This document shows positions 1 to 11,002 of a DNA stretch of 64,000 nucleotides, in pieces (positions within the stretch are counted from its first letter, which is position 1; each line of letters starts with the position of its first letter). The notes beneath the pieces were generated by a model that saw only the letters and a list, made by a program, of their open reading frames with translations, searched no databases and was not told the origin of the DNA. Made by a program: the position numbers and the translations under genes. This DNA is from Albifimbria verrucaria (taxonomy: Eukaryota > Ascomycota > Sordariomycetes > Hypocreales > Stachybotryaceae): contig JAHREC010000018.1 of NCBI GenBank assembly GCA_020081605.1, positions 1,302,001-1,366,000 on the forward strand. Direction: 5' to 3'.

Positions 1-710
1 TCTCCCAGAGATACAGTCCAACTCTTGGCAGAACGTGCTGAAGACCGGTGGAATATTTTATGATGGCATGTCTTGACGTCTCTGCTCCCCAGATGAGCAG
101 TGGGCCACAAAGAGAGTTGATATGGGTCCCTAGTGCCCTCGTCTAGCACATACGACCATAGATGCATGAAAGCATGGGATCCCGTCCGCTCTCCCTTAAT
201 TAAGCATGTAATCGGCAGATTAGTAGTTGGGTCGGTGACGACCAGCGAATACCGGCTGTTGTATGTTTTTTACATCTTTTGCCATTTCTCTCTACTCCAT
301 CATGAAAAGTTGTAGCAATTTGATCATCACTACAGCCATCCAACTCACATTGTTGCACTGTATTGTCCCACTAGCATAAGTTCAGATTCTAGCAATCCTC
401 AGACAAGTTCTCCGTGTGCTTGTTGTGAGTGGACAGCAAAAACAACCCTTTTGTCTGCACAAAGTCTGAGCTTGTGTAGGCCAGAACCTGTGGCACACCT
501 TGACAGTCTCATTGAAAATACATATACATGTGTCTTGGCAAAGATTTTATCATGTTCTTTAGCTCCTCGAAACCTCGTGCGTCGACCGTTCGACCCCGCT
601 ATCCACTTCATTGTGCAGAAATCGCAAGGATCAAGGCTCATGTTAATTAGGAGAGGTCTATTCTTACCATAATCAATATATTGGACACTAATACGGTACT
701 CATCCACAAG
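1..710. other. Left-edge spacer upstream of the F-box gene
   Basis: No coding region is supported here. The ORFs in this stretch are short, overlap on both strands and show no recognisable domain. The last part presumably holds the promoter and 5' leader of the F-box gene. No clear TATA box or other motif was identified. Confidence 0.5.
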
Positions 711-2324
711 ATGCCTTTACCATACTTGCCCCAGGAGATCATCCATATGGTCCTTCAGGCTCTAGTAGAGGATGGCCGCAGCTTGGCTCGCTTTGCGACA
801 GTATCTCGCGAATGGCAGAAGATGATCGAGCAACATACATTTTCACGAATAAGGGTCACTCCACCACGCATTCCCCAGCTTAATGTAATGACGTCTCGCA
901 ACCGAGCCCGTGTGCGTTGCATATGGCTTTGTATAGAGCTTGAACGCTACGATTGCACCGGATGTGAGGGTTCAAGCGACTATATATTCTCCACGAACAT
1001 TAGAGAGGACGCCCTTATCAAAGCAGCATTGCAAGATATTTTTGTGGTACTTAGCTCTTGGGAACCCAACGGCAGTCTATCACTCGATATTAGTGTGTAC
1101 TCGACCAGTGACCCAGAGCACTGGTTCAAGTATCTGACAATCCAGCCCGATACTCTACCAAGAAGGGGCAACCATGATCAATGGCTCAGGCAGGTAGTGG
1201 CACACAGAGACAAGGACGATCAACACCGGTGGGATACACTACCAACTGGTTTGACCCCACCCATGTGGGCTTTCGATAGAGTCTTTGCCAGAATCATGGG
1301 CGGTGACATATTCGACGTCTACGACGACGACGATGATGATCCTGACGAGAAAGAAGCCGAATGGTGGCGACAACTACCGCTGGTATCAGCGGTTACATGT
1401 GTTCAAATACGTCAACAAAACCGACGGCGGTGGAAACCGCAATCGCTTGCCGAGATGCTTTGTCGTATTCCCAAGTTACGTGAGCTTCATTATGAGCCCT
1501 GGAGGGAGTGGGATGACGGCTTCCAGGAAGATACAGATCACTGTGAGTATGCCTCATCATTAAGCGGTTGTAAAAATTGCCATTTACTGATCCTTGCTGT
1601 CATTCTTACCAAATATTTTATATACTAATAATTTCCCATGTAGTTTATCTTCAACTTCTTGAGTCTCCTGCTCTGCAAGGACTAAGTAGCCTAACAATCT
1701 TCGAGAACTCCAACCAGAAATATACATTTGCCTTTCACAGACTAGGCTGCTCGCGTATGCGGCCTCCAAACTCTGCCCTTGGCCAAGCGCTTTCTAAGAA
1801 TAGTCTCAATTTCGTATCTCTCGGGGTCATTCCTGGTAGATGCAAGTGACTTCTTCAGTTTCGATGGGTTTGAGCGTTTACCATCATGGCCCAACTTAAC
1901 TACTCTGGTCCTTACTTCACAATTACTGGCGCCTGACAAGAGCTGTACGGATATAATGGGCATGCTTCAGGCAGCAGGATCAGCAGCTATCCGAATGCCA
2001 CGACTCAAGACAATGGAGATATGGAATGGACAAGCGAAGTTGGCGGCGGTCTTCAGATACGAGCTTATCCAGTGCGGTCCCTCTGTCATGACTTGGAGAG
2101 GTACCTGGGATTTTGATCTAGCACCTTCAGTTATCAAGGCATGGGAAGCTGTTACGAGGAGGCGCTCCGGTTATGGATTGAACGTGGTATATGAAAGTCT
2201 TAACGGTGAGGATATTATTTCTCATGGCGATGCGATCCTCTCGCTGGGTCTTCCTGAGCTGGTGATCCGCCCTATTTCATTGCAGCAGATTCTGGTAGAA
2301 CACAGCTTCAGTCGACGTAGCTGA
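711..2324 (+). CDS. F-box protein, fungal type
   Basis: The ATG at 711 opens with MPLPYLPQEIIHMVLQAL, a typical F-box start (Leu-Pro, then an amphipathic helix and a conserved Trp in SREWQKM). F-box proteins are Skp1-binding substrate adaptors of SCF ubiquitin ligases; the target is unknown. Exon 1 is 711-1542 and intron 1 is 1543-1643 (GTGAGT...TAG). Exon 2 resumes in Leu-rich sequence. The frame then changes near 1755-1830. This can be explained by a 49-nt intron at 1755-1803 (GTATGC...CTAAG...TAG), which restores one frame to the TGA at 2322-2324 and gives about 487 aa. A homopolymer error is the alternative; the putative branch site lies very close to the acceptor. The middle carries an Asp-rich run (about 1318-1340). 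The upstream in-frame TTG at 681 was not used as the start. The F-box call is good; the exon 2/3 junction is uncertain. Confidence 0.7.
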
Positions 2325-2639
2325 AGGTGTGTTGTTCGAGCTACCCTGTAACGTTACTCTGTGCTTCCAAAGTCAAGATGTCAGCTATGTTTTTCGGACA
2401 CAGCATGATGGTTACCAAAGTCCCATGGTAGCTAGATCTATTCTAGAGCATGCAGGGTAATATCTGGTTGGTGGTTTTAGAAATATCAAGCTGTTTTGCC
2501 TGCCAGAGTGTACTGAGTGGTAGGCAAAATGGAGAAAAGACGGGAAAGCACTTACGGGTTCGGTTTGAATGCGAATGTTATCAGTCGCATTCACTGCTAA
2601 AATTACAAACAAAATGTATTACGGGAAGAATATTCACCT

Positions 2640-2694
2640 AATACTATCCTGACGTTTTTCTAATATTATCCTAGCATTATCCTGATATCATCCT
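2640..2694. repeat. Degenerate AT-rich tandem repeat
   Basis: Four to five imperfect copies of a unit resembling ATTATCCTGAT follow one another shortly downstream of the F-box gene. It is AT-rich against GC-rich surroundings. It could be a decayed microsatellite; no function is visible. Confidence 0.5.
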
Positions 2695-3206
2695 CATGGT
2701 ATTACTTTCTACCGCTGCCGAATCCGTAAATCTGCAGGCGCCTATTTCAACGGCTACTCGTCATGGCCTTTCAGCTCTTTGGCTCCCTCCTTGTGCATGT
2801 AACAGGAAGCGCAACTTACCGAAAGCCGTGCGTTCATGACGAAACGATGCACAGCCCAGGGCAGGGAGCTGCCGTGCGCGGAACTGGAGCATCCGAAGCT
2901 TCGCCGTTGCCGCGTGAATAAGCGCCCGCCTTACGGGCGCATAATCCTCCTGACACGAAGGCCTGCAACGTTGCCGTGTTCAGCGTTGCAGCCCTACGAA
3001 AGGCGGCGGTGCAAAGAGAAGGTAACCACATCGACCACTGCAAGTGTCAGGTCCTGCACCCTCCACAGCACCGGAGGGAGGCGGGGGTTGAGACACTGTC
3101 TCGGAGCAGACCGGCAAGTTTGGATGAGAAGGAGGGCCCCATCCCGGAAGGTCCGAGCCGGACGGCGCAGCCCGACTTGGGGAAGCACTTTCCGGAGCAC
3201 CTACAG

Positions 3207-3241
3207 AGTCCAGAGTCCAGAGCCTAGAGTCCAGGGCACAG
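3207..3241. repeat. Short AGAGTCC tandem repeat
   Basis: AGAGTCC occurs three times, with a diverged copy (AGAGCCT) between. It is a small minisatellite in non-coding sequence. Confidence 0.6.
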
Positions 3242-6200
3242 GGTCTGTCTGGCTCTGTGCTGTGTTGCATGTGAAAGACGGCACGAAAGTGTCATTTCGT
3301 CCTTCTAAGTCATGTTCGAGGAATAAGTCCGACGCAAGACCGCCTCATTTACCGACTTGCGGGTTTTCTTGTCTCTTGTTTTCTTTTCGCTTCGGATTTT
3401 TGCTTCTTTCCTCCCTTTGGCGGTCTGCACATTCATCACGGAATGTCTTCACCGAAAGTTTGAGGCATTTCGGTGATAACTAGTTTCGCAGACGGCGCAT
3501 TGCCAGTTAGGGCGGGTGTGCAGCAAGGCCAAGCGGCCCAAGAGAGCAATATTATCTCAGATAGCTCGCCTTGTACCCTTTCAACCTGCCCATGTATCTT
3601 TTGATCTCCGTCCTTGCGTGAGGCTTTGGCACATGCCAAGCTTGGTCATCAACACGAGGTCAAGGCTCGAATGCGACCTTCTTGCCTACGATCCAATCCA
3701 GGGTAGCACAACAATTCCAAAAACCTGTTGAGCTTTCCCCTCCAAAAGCAGATGCTACAGCGAGCCTGGTGACCAATGGCTGCTAAATCGCCGATCGCTG
3801 CTGCTTTCCTTCATCTGGCAGGCCCCTGGCACTCTGTGGCTGGTGATCTGCCGGACCACTGGACCCTTGCAGATCACCTGGCGCACTGCTGCTGACAGGA
3901 CTCGGGCCTAGAGGTCGTGTTAAGCAGTTGCTCAAGCGGGGGTTCACGGAATGGGGAGCTGGGTGAGGGTTGGGAAGGATTTCAAGACCAGGGGAAGCAC
4001 GATACGGGCGGAGCCGGCTCGGTCTAGACATAGACAGCCTTGGAGACTAGAACTCCACGCCCAATAACAACGGCGACCGCGTCCAAGACGTTCAGCTACT
4101 GCTGCCAAGGACAATAACGGAGTCGTAATAGTGGTGGGGATTCTATAGGCAACACGATTCGAGGTGGCCACTCAAGAGGCAGAAGCCACGCTTCCCAAGT
4201 GTGGCTCAACTCGCCAGAGCCAAGCCACACTCCAGATGCCCTTGATGCCCTTGACGCTCTCTCTGATACGGTGATACCCGCCCCAGCCAAACCAGCCTAG
4301 GAGCAGAATGTCCTTGTCTGGCTCATCCCAAGTGGCCCCCAGCTACATGGACACGCCAGCTGGGTCAGGATAGGCACCAGACGCCGACTAACTGCCTCAT
4401 CCGGGACGGACATGTCGCTGCCCACTGGCTACGTTCGCGTTGCGCCGTCTCTTGTTTCAGACAGGGACGCTGGCCAATCGCGAACACGACGCCCAGCATG
4501 TCGTGTTCGATGCCTAGAGTCTTGGGGATTACAATCAGCGAGAGGGTTGCAGTGCAGCATCGGATCGGAAGGCTGCCGACTCTATTTTATGCCCTCGAGT
4601 TGTCGTCGATGCGAGTGAGACGGGAAGCCAGGGCCATCCAGCGCTCGATGGGCGGCCGTGCCGAACCGTGCTGAGTGGTATCCCCATGTGCGCTCTTCTC
4701 CCCATGATGAAGCCCATACGACATCCAGTCGTGCACTCCAATCCAGAGAAGCCTCCCTCTTGTTGGAGGGTTGATCCCTGCGTTATGCGGTGTGTCGAAG
4801 ATCTGAAAGGGAGGGCGACGGGCATGGCAAAAAGCAAGGCCAAGGGGAGGCGGTCTCGGTCGCCAGATTCACAACGCTATCATGCCGCTATGAGTGGACG
4901 ATCCATATTTTCTCTGCTTCCTTTTGCACTTGCGTGGCCGTCTCCCAGCCTGATTGCGGCCCCATCAGCACAAGTATGCGTGTGTTGTCTTTACAGTCGG
5001 GTTGACCAGGGGCCTAGAAGCACGCAAGTCACGTATAGCACTGGAGGATTCTTTGTTTTGCTTCTGGCTGTTGGATTGGGAACCAGAACCACCAGGGCCG
5101 ATTGGGTACATGCGCGCTGCAACATGCAGGAGGCTCGACAGGTAGATTATTCACGGCGCTGCAACCCTTTATTGGTGGCGGTCTCACGCGTCCTAGATCA
5201 TGGGCGCACGAAATGGGATCCGTTGGATCTGGGTGTGCCGAGTCACCACCACACTCGCAGCTTTCAGAGGCCCAGGCCCCGTGAATTCGCAGCCACGAGC
5301 CTCTGCGCGCTGACCCTTTGCTTTCTACATCGTCGATAGGCGGTGCCCCCATAAGGGAGAAGGGGGCAAAGGGTGCTGAGACATTGAGGATCATAGACGG
5401 CGCTGATCACATCCGAAATGCTAAAGTGACAAACCCCCAAGAACAAAGCAGATGCTACGTAAGTTCTCATGCCAACCGGACGCAATCGTGGAGTAGTGCG
5501 TGACGTCTTGGTGACCGGCCGTGCTCCGTCTTGTCTTGTCTTATCACCAGAGTCACCATCACCAAATGTCCCAAACTCTGTTGGCTCTGAGACCAAGCAG
5601 ATCAGGTCGCATAAGATAATCCCTGAAGAGTCAGTGCACGACGGAGCCGATGGTTTGGTCAAAGCTTTTTGCTGAACACCCCGCCCGGCCTAAGGCTGCT
5701 GCGCCGTAGCTTGCATAAACCACCGCACATGTCTTCTACCTGTTGCGATGGAGCGATCTCAGGTTTAGACTTGGAAGCTTTATTCATCGGTCAAGAACCA
5801 AGACCAAGTGGAGTGGGGGAAGGGAAGGTTGCCCGTGCGCGATCCCGCCGTCTGGCCCCCGAAGACTGACGGACGGGAGAGGGAGGGGAGGCAAAGATCT
5901 TCAGGTTTGCTGCAGAGTGGGCTTGATGGTAAGTTTCTTGGCTGTGGGGAATCAAGGAGGACAGAGCGCTTTGTCTTCACAGAGAGAAGATAGGAAACGC
6001 CGAGGATTGGAATGTGAACCACATGTCTGGACAACCTAAAAGGCCCTCCCGGGTTGTGGGGAGGAGAGGCGAGCGGATCCATGTGCGGGCTGGAATTCCA
6101 AAGGCGTTCAAGTATCGCAATTTACTTCACAGGTACCTTTTGAACATTGGCGGGTTCATGGAGGAGTTGGGACCAGCCCGTCGTCTGGTTGCTGCGCTGA

Positions 6201-6767
6201 CACTGGGTGAGCTGGTTGTTTCGCACCAAAAGCGGCATTGAAGAAGACGGGGCCCTGTCTTTTGTTTCAACCAGCTCGGCAAATCTAGGTGAGGTGACAG
6301 TAGCAGGTAAAGGGCCAGCTAGCCAACGCACATACCTATGCTGAGGCAGAGTAACTCCCAGCCGTGGCCCAATGCAATAAGAGCTCGCGTATATGGGTGT
6401 GGCAGAGAAACAAATATTGCACCGAGTCTTTTGGCATGTCAATGTCAATCAATTGAGTTATGCTCCAATGAGGGTGGTTTTGGTGGTTGGATGTCTTCTT
6501 GCGTGCTCCATTTGCCTCGCCCCCTGCGTTCGCCAATATGCAAGCCGAGCTCGTCGACTGTGCTGGCAGCGAGGCTAGCCATGTTGGTGAATGCGAGCTG
6601 TATGGGAGCCCAAAACGACACTGCACGTTCAGAATAGCAAGTTAAGCGCCACAGTGAAGATGATTTGATGCGTAAACAACAACAATAACAACGGCAGCGG
6701 TAGGCGAGGGCCGATAATAGTATACGGCGGCTCGCAGCAGGACGGGCGCTTGGGAAGGGAAATGAAG

Positions 6768-6791
6768 CAGCAGCAGCAGCAGCAGCAGCAG
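6768..6791. repeat. (CAG)8 trinucleotide repeat
   Basis: Eight perfect CAG units lie in the spacer upstream of the cyclin. The short ORF that would read them as polyglutamine is not supported as a gene. Confidence 0.9.
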
Positions 6792-8579
6792 ACGCGCGCA
6801 AGACGAGACAGGGGCCTATCGTCCCCGGTGGCCCTCGCCCTCATCCTGCTCTGCTCGCGGCGACCCGGGTCCACAGGCACGCCCCTCCTGTGTGTCAAGG
6901 ACACCCGCAGACAAGGGAAGCTCTCTGGGCGGCTGCTGTTTCCTGGGATCTGTTTGGCAGTCGGTTCTGCTCTGTGAGAGGAGAGGACGACGGCAGCAGA
7001 GGCACCTGTTTCATGTTGCGAAGGCCGTGGGCCAATCAGCCCCGGTCCCCGCCGAGCTCCCGGACGAGCGCCGCTGGATCGAGGACCAGTCAGAGTGCAG
7101 ATGCCGCTTCCTGGCGTTTCCTGTCCCTGCAGTGGCAGCCTGTCGCTCGCGGCCCCTGGTCAACCGCAAACCAGGGGCTGACGGGTTTCGATTGACGGGC
7201 GCGAGTAAACAACTTGGGTTTGGTCCCCAGCCCATGCCGGTCGCCGTTGGGAGATGGGCAACGACTGGCTGGTGTTGATCGAGAGCGCGAAGTCTACATC
7301 GTCAGAGGAAGAGCGCCGTGGAGGCGGCCAGACATATTAAACGCTCTGGATCTCCCCGACCTGTTGGATCGATCTTGATTTCTTAATTCATCATCCACAT
7401 CCACATCCACACCGTCTCCTCTTCTCCCCTTTCCCACCCATCTAAACGGGATCACGAAATAGCAACTGCCGCTGGTCGCAGTGTTTCGGGAATAAAAATC
7501 GAGTAATTCCACACAAACCTCCTCGAGAAGAGAACAGACACGAGCTTTTCCTTTTTCTCCTCTTCCTTTCCAATTTCTTCCTTGCTGTCCTGCCCGTTTC
7601 AGTCGAACGCGATCCTGGCCCATCACCAATTCGAAACAAGTGGAGGGCTTACCCGTTTTGCGATTACCAGATTGGGATCCAAAGAGTCGCACCAGCAGCG
7701 AGGCTTCACTTTGCTTGGGACGATTTCAAAACAGCGCCAGAGGAATCATCACATTACCCCTGGACCGATACGAACAATCCCAACTCTATAGCGAACTGGT
7801 TGTTTCGTCGGCCCTTTGTTTTAACTCCTTTGGCCCCCTTCGCAATACGCATCCTCCCTCTCTTTTTCTTCACCAACCATTCTTTTCCCTCCCTTAGTTG
7901 TTGGGCATTCTTCATTTCAGGTGCAGGCTCATCTTTCTCTCTTTTGGAACCACCCCTGGTTGGCCGAGTCACCTCCCACCCTCCCTTTCTATTCGATATT
8001 CAATTCCTGGGAATTGACACCGCTCCGTGAGCCATTCTATATAATCTACTACACGCCTCTTTCTTCCATTCTTTCTATTCCTCGGTTCATCAGTCAGCAC
8101 TGCCAGCTTTGCTCTGTGGCTCAGCCAGGTTTTTCTTCAGCAACTTGCATTGCATCATCCTCCGCGTAAGGCACCGGGCTCTCCGAACCTCCGTCTCCCG
8201 CATCCGTAGCAGCGACGCCATTCGCTCGCCTTTTGCTCGCGACCAAGAACAAAAGCGGTGTAACAGCGAGTAACGACTCACCCACACACCCACCTTGCGG
8301 CCACCGACTGGACGGATCTGCTAGGGAAATTCTATTTTGCTAGGGGATCACGTTTTTCCCGCTGGATCGGAAGCTTTGCGTCTACGGCGCCACCATCCCA
8401 CGCTTCGCAACGTCGCGGAGACACCGTCGGAAGCCTCCGGCCATTTCGGCTCTGCACACGTAACCCACAGCGCCCCGCCGCTTGACTCGCCTTTTCGTTC
8501 CGTGAGGATCTGGACAGAGTCTTGCTTTTTCTTGAGGATTTGGACGCGGATTCCTGCAAGCTGAGTCGAATTGACAGCA

Positions 8580-8650
8580 AAGTGCATTGCATCGCATCGC
8601 ATTACATACAGCATTAGCATTGGCATCAGCAGCAGCATCAGCATCGCCCG
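8580..8650. repeat. GCAT/CAGCAT-rich repeat tract
   Basis: GCATTGCATC and CAGCAT motifs recur irregularly over about 70 nt. A related TGCATTGCATCTGCATCGCATCGG stretch appears again near 9030-9055. Both lie in the presumed leader of the cyclin gene. Confidence 0.6.
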
Positions 8651-9318
8651 ATTGTCGCTCGTCGCGGTTTAATCGGCTTACTTTCTATCACCTAACCCCG
8701 ACCGAATATAGGCCTCGTACTCGAGCAGCGTAATCGGTCGCTTCAGCCACAGCTTGATTCCATCGCCCCGACTCAGTTCATCCCGGGTAAAGGATAGGCG
8801 GCACGCCAACTTGCACCGTATTAATAAGAAGGCTGTCGCGGCATCTTCGCCACTGCATCACCTGACGAGCGAGCATAAGCCGAATCAGGAAACTAGAGCA
8901 AAAGCTGCTTTAGTTGGTTAGTTTTGGCTGCTTGTATTCTCCTCCTTCTTTTTCTCTCTCTTTCTCCCTCTCGGAGAAGACCGCTCGAGAAAAAACAAAA
9001 CAAAAAGGCAAAGCAATTCATTTGCATTTCGCTGCATTGCATCTGCATCGCATCGGTTTAGACGACGGAAAAGGTCAACTCTAAATCCAGCCGGGAACTC
9101 AACAGCAGCGCCTGGACCCTGTCGACCTGATTGTCTGGAACCTGGACCTGGCAGTGCCGGTCCCCGCCTTGCATACCTGTACTTTGGGTTGCTGTGCTTA
9201 GCTCGTAGGTACCTGGTCCCCGATCTTAGGTACCTTTTTTTCTCCTCTAAACCCCTCGTCGTCGTCAACCAGCGCCCAGCGCCGAAGCCGACCACCCCCT
9301 CACTCAACCTCAGTCATC

Positions 9319-9344
9319 CTGCGCTGCGCTGCACTGCACTGCAC
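9319..9344. repeat. (TGCGC/TGCAC) pentanucleotide repeat
   Basis: Five tandem pentamers, TGCGC then TGCAC variants, lie in the presumed 5' leader of the cyclin gene. Confidence 0.7.
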
Positions 9345-9886
9345 CCTCCCTGAAAAAACCTTGTACCTAACACCACCCTCCCTCCCGCACAGGTCACCCA
9401 CCACCTGCAGGCATTCCCGTTGGCACTCTGTGGCACCCACCGGACTCAGCCTCGTGGGCCCCAAAACGTGTCCCACTGACGAAGACCTTTCTTTGTCTTG
9501 TGTCCCCGGCTGATCTCGCCAAACAAGGGTGGGCACATGAGCCTTGACTAAGACTCCTCTTTTGCTTGTCTTGATATATCAAGTCTGAGCGTCCCGCTTT
9601 GTTGCTTTTTCATTCATTTCTGCTTTCGCCAGCTCTCCACATTTTCCCTCAGCTCTCTCTTCCTCCCCCTGGCCTCCGCGCCCGAGCTTGAGTTACCCTT
9701 TCGGGTGTCGCTGCTTCACTACCCCGGACTATCAATCCACTTACACGAACCGGCAACGCCTCATCACACCTTCTCTCTCAGATATATACACCGACCTGTC
9801 CGCCCTTTCCCACCTCTCTTCTTCAACCACACTTTGGTCCTTCACCCTCTCCTCTCCCGCACACCACCTACATACCTTTGCCCAAT

Positions 9887-11002
9887 ATGGATCTGAGGTA
9901 TCTCACCATGGAGGAGCTCAACCAGACCGCCCTCGAGCACTTCGTCTACCAGCGTGTCGACCGCCAGATGATCGCCTACCTGGCCGAGGCCGCCCTCAAC
10001 GTCATCACATGCGATCCCTCCCTCATGCCCTCAGCAAAGCCCGCCGCCGATGCTAAGCAGCTGCCGACTCCCCGCGCAGCCCCGGTGCTCAGCCCGCGCA
10101 ACCCGAGGAGCCCAGCCTGCCCACCCTCGAGGAGTTCATCACCCAGCTCGTCGTCTCCTCCAACGTCCAGGTCCCTACTCTCATGTCTACCCTCGTCTAC
10201 CTCACCCGCCTCAAGGCCAAGCTCCAGCCCATGGCGCGCGGCCTTCGCTGCACCAGCCACCGCATCTTCCTGGCCGCCCTCATCCTCTCCGCCAAGTACC
10301 TCAACGACAGCTCACCCAAGAACAAGCACTGGGCCAACTACAGCCACATCACCACCGACTTCTACAGCTTCGGCTTCAACCGCACCGAGGTCAACCTGAT
10401 GGAGAAGCAGCTGCTCTTCCTGCTCGAGTGGGACCTGAGGATCACCGAGGAGGATCTGTACCGCGAGCTTGACTACTTCCTGGAGCCCATTCGTCAGCGC
10501 ATCGCCGACAAGCACATCCGCAAGATGCGCCAGCGCGAGGAGAAGAGGCGCCAGCAGGAGATGTACGCCGCCGCCAGCCGCTTCCCCAGCCCTCCTGCGT
10601 CTCGAGGCCACTCCCGCTCCCGCCACAGCACCCCGGAGCACGTCCGCTCCGCTAGCGGTGGCTCCATCACCCCTCCAGGCCTCAGCTATGGCAGCTCTGC
10701 CAGCTCCTACGCATCCTCCATTGCCTCGAGCCGCCGCGACTCGCGCGCAGCCACGCCTCTCGAGTCCGAGCCCGAGCCTTACATGTACGAGGCCTCGCGC
10801 GACAGCTTCTACGACTCACCTGTCGAGATTGTCATGGACGTGGAGGCCGCCAAGGTTGCGCCCCTCCACCCGCCGCCACGCGCATGCTACCTTACGAGAT
10901 CTCGCCCGAGGAGTACCAGATGCTCCACGAGGGGCCTCGAAGAAGCGCCAGAAGCGGACCATGTGGAACCGCATTCTCGGCGGGGCTGTTGCAGTCCGAT
11001 AG
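9887..11002 (+). CDS. Pcl/Pho80-type cyclin
   Basis: This is a cyclin partner for a Pho85-like kinase, acting in cell-cycle entry or nutrient signalling. The ATG at 9887 begins MDLRYLTMEELNQ, and the middle part matches the Pcl1/Pcl2 cyclin fold: LMSTLVYLTRLK, GLRCTSHRIFLAALILSAKY, LNDSSPKNKHWANYS and EKQLLFLLEWDLRITEEDL. The C-terminal third is Ser/Pro-rich with basic ends and finishes at the TAG at 11000-11002. The gene is split over three frames. One base appears lost in each of the C4 run at 10070-10073, the C4 run at 10861-10864 and the G4 run at 10931-10934. Restoring these gives about 372 aa with no intron. The TTG nine bases upstream was rejected as the start. PclA-like orthology is likely, but the exact paralogue cannot be named. 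Confidence 0.88.

Larger units (their letters stand above)
2325..9886. other. Long 7.5-kb spacer and probable leader of the cyclin gene
   Basis: No gene is supported. Many ORFs of 60-220 codons exist on both strands but overlap each other and show no domain or consistent codon use, as expected in GC-rich DNA. The stretch contains an AT-rich degenerate repeat (2640-2694), an AGAGTCC repeat (3207-3241), a (CAG)8 tract (6768-6791) and GCAT/TGCA-type repeats near 8580-8650 and 9319-9344. From about 7.35 to 9.88 kb the plus strand is rich in pyrimidine tracts, which suggests a long promoter and 5' leader for the cyclin gene. Confidence 0.45.

Noticed and set aside
2836..3483. 215-codon open frame on the plus strand
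   Set aside because: Arg/Ser-rich, no domain, overlapped by open frames on both strands, and no sensible codon pattern; likely chance in GC-rich DNA.
9887..11002. Cyclin as a decaying pseudogene
   Set aside because: Three breaks all fit single lost bases in C or G runs, with the cyclin fold intact and no nonsense codons; sequencing error explains it better.
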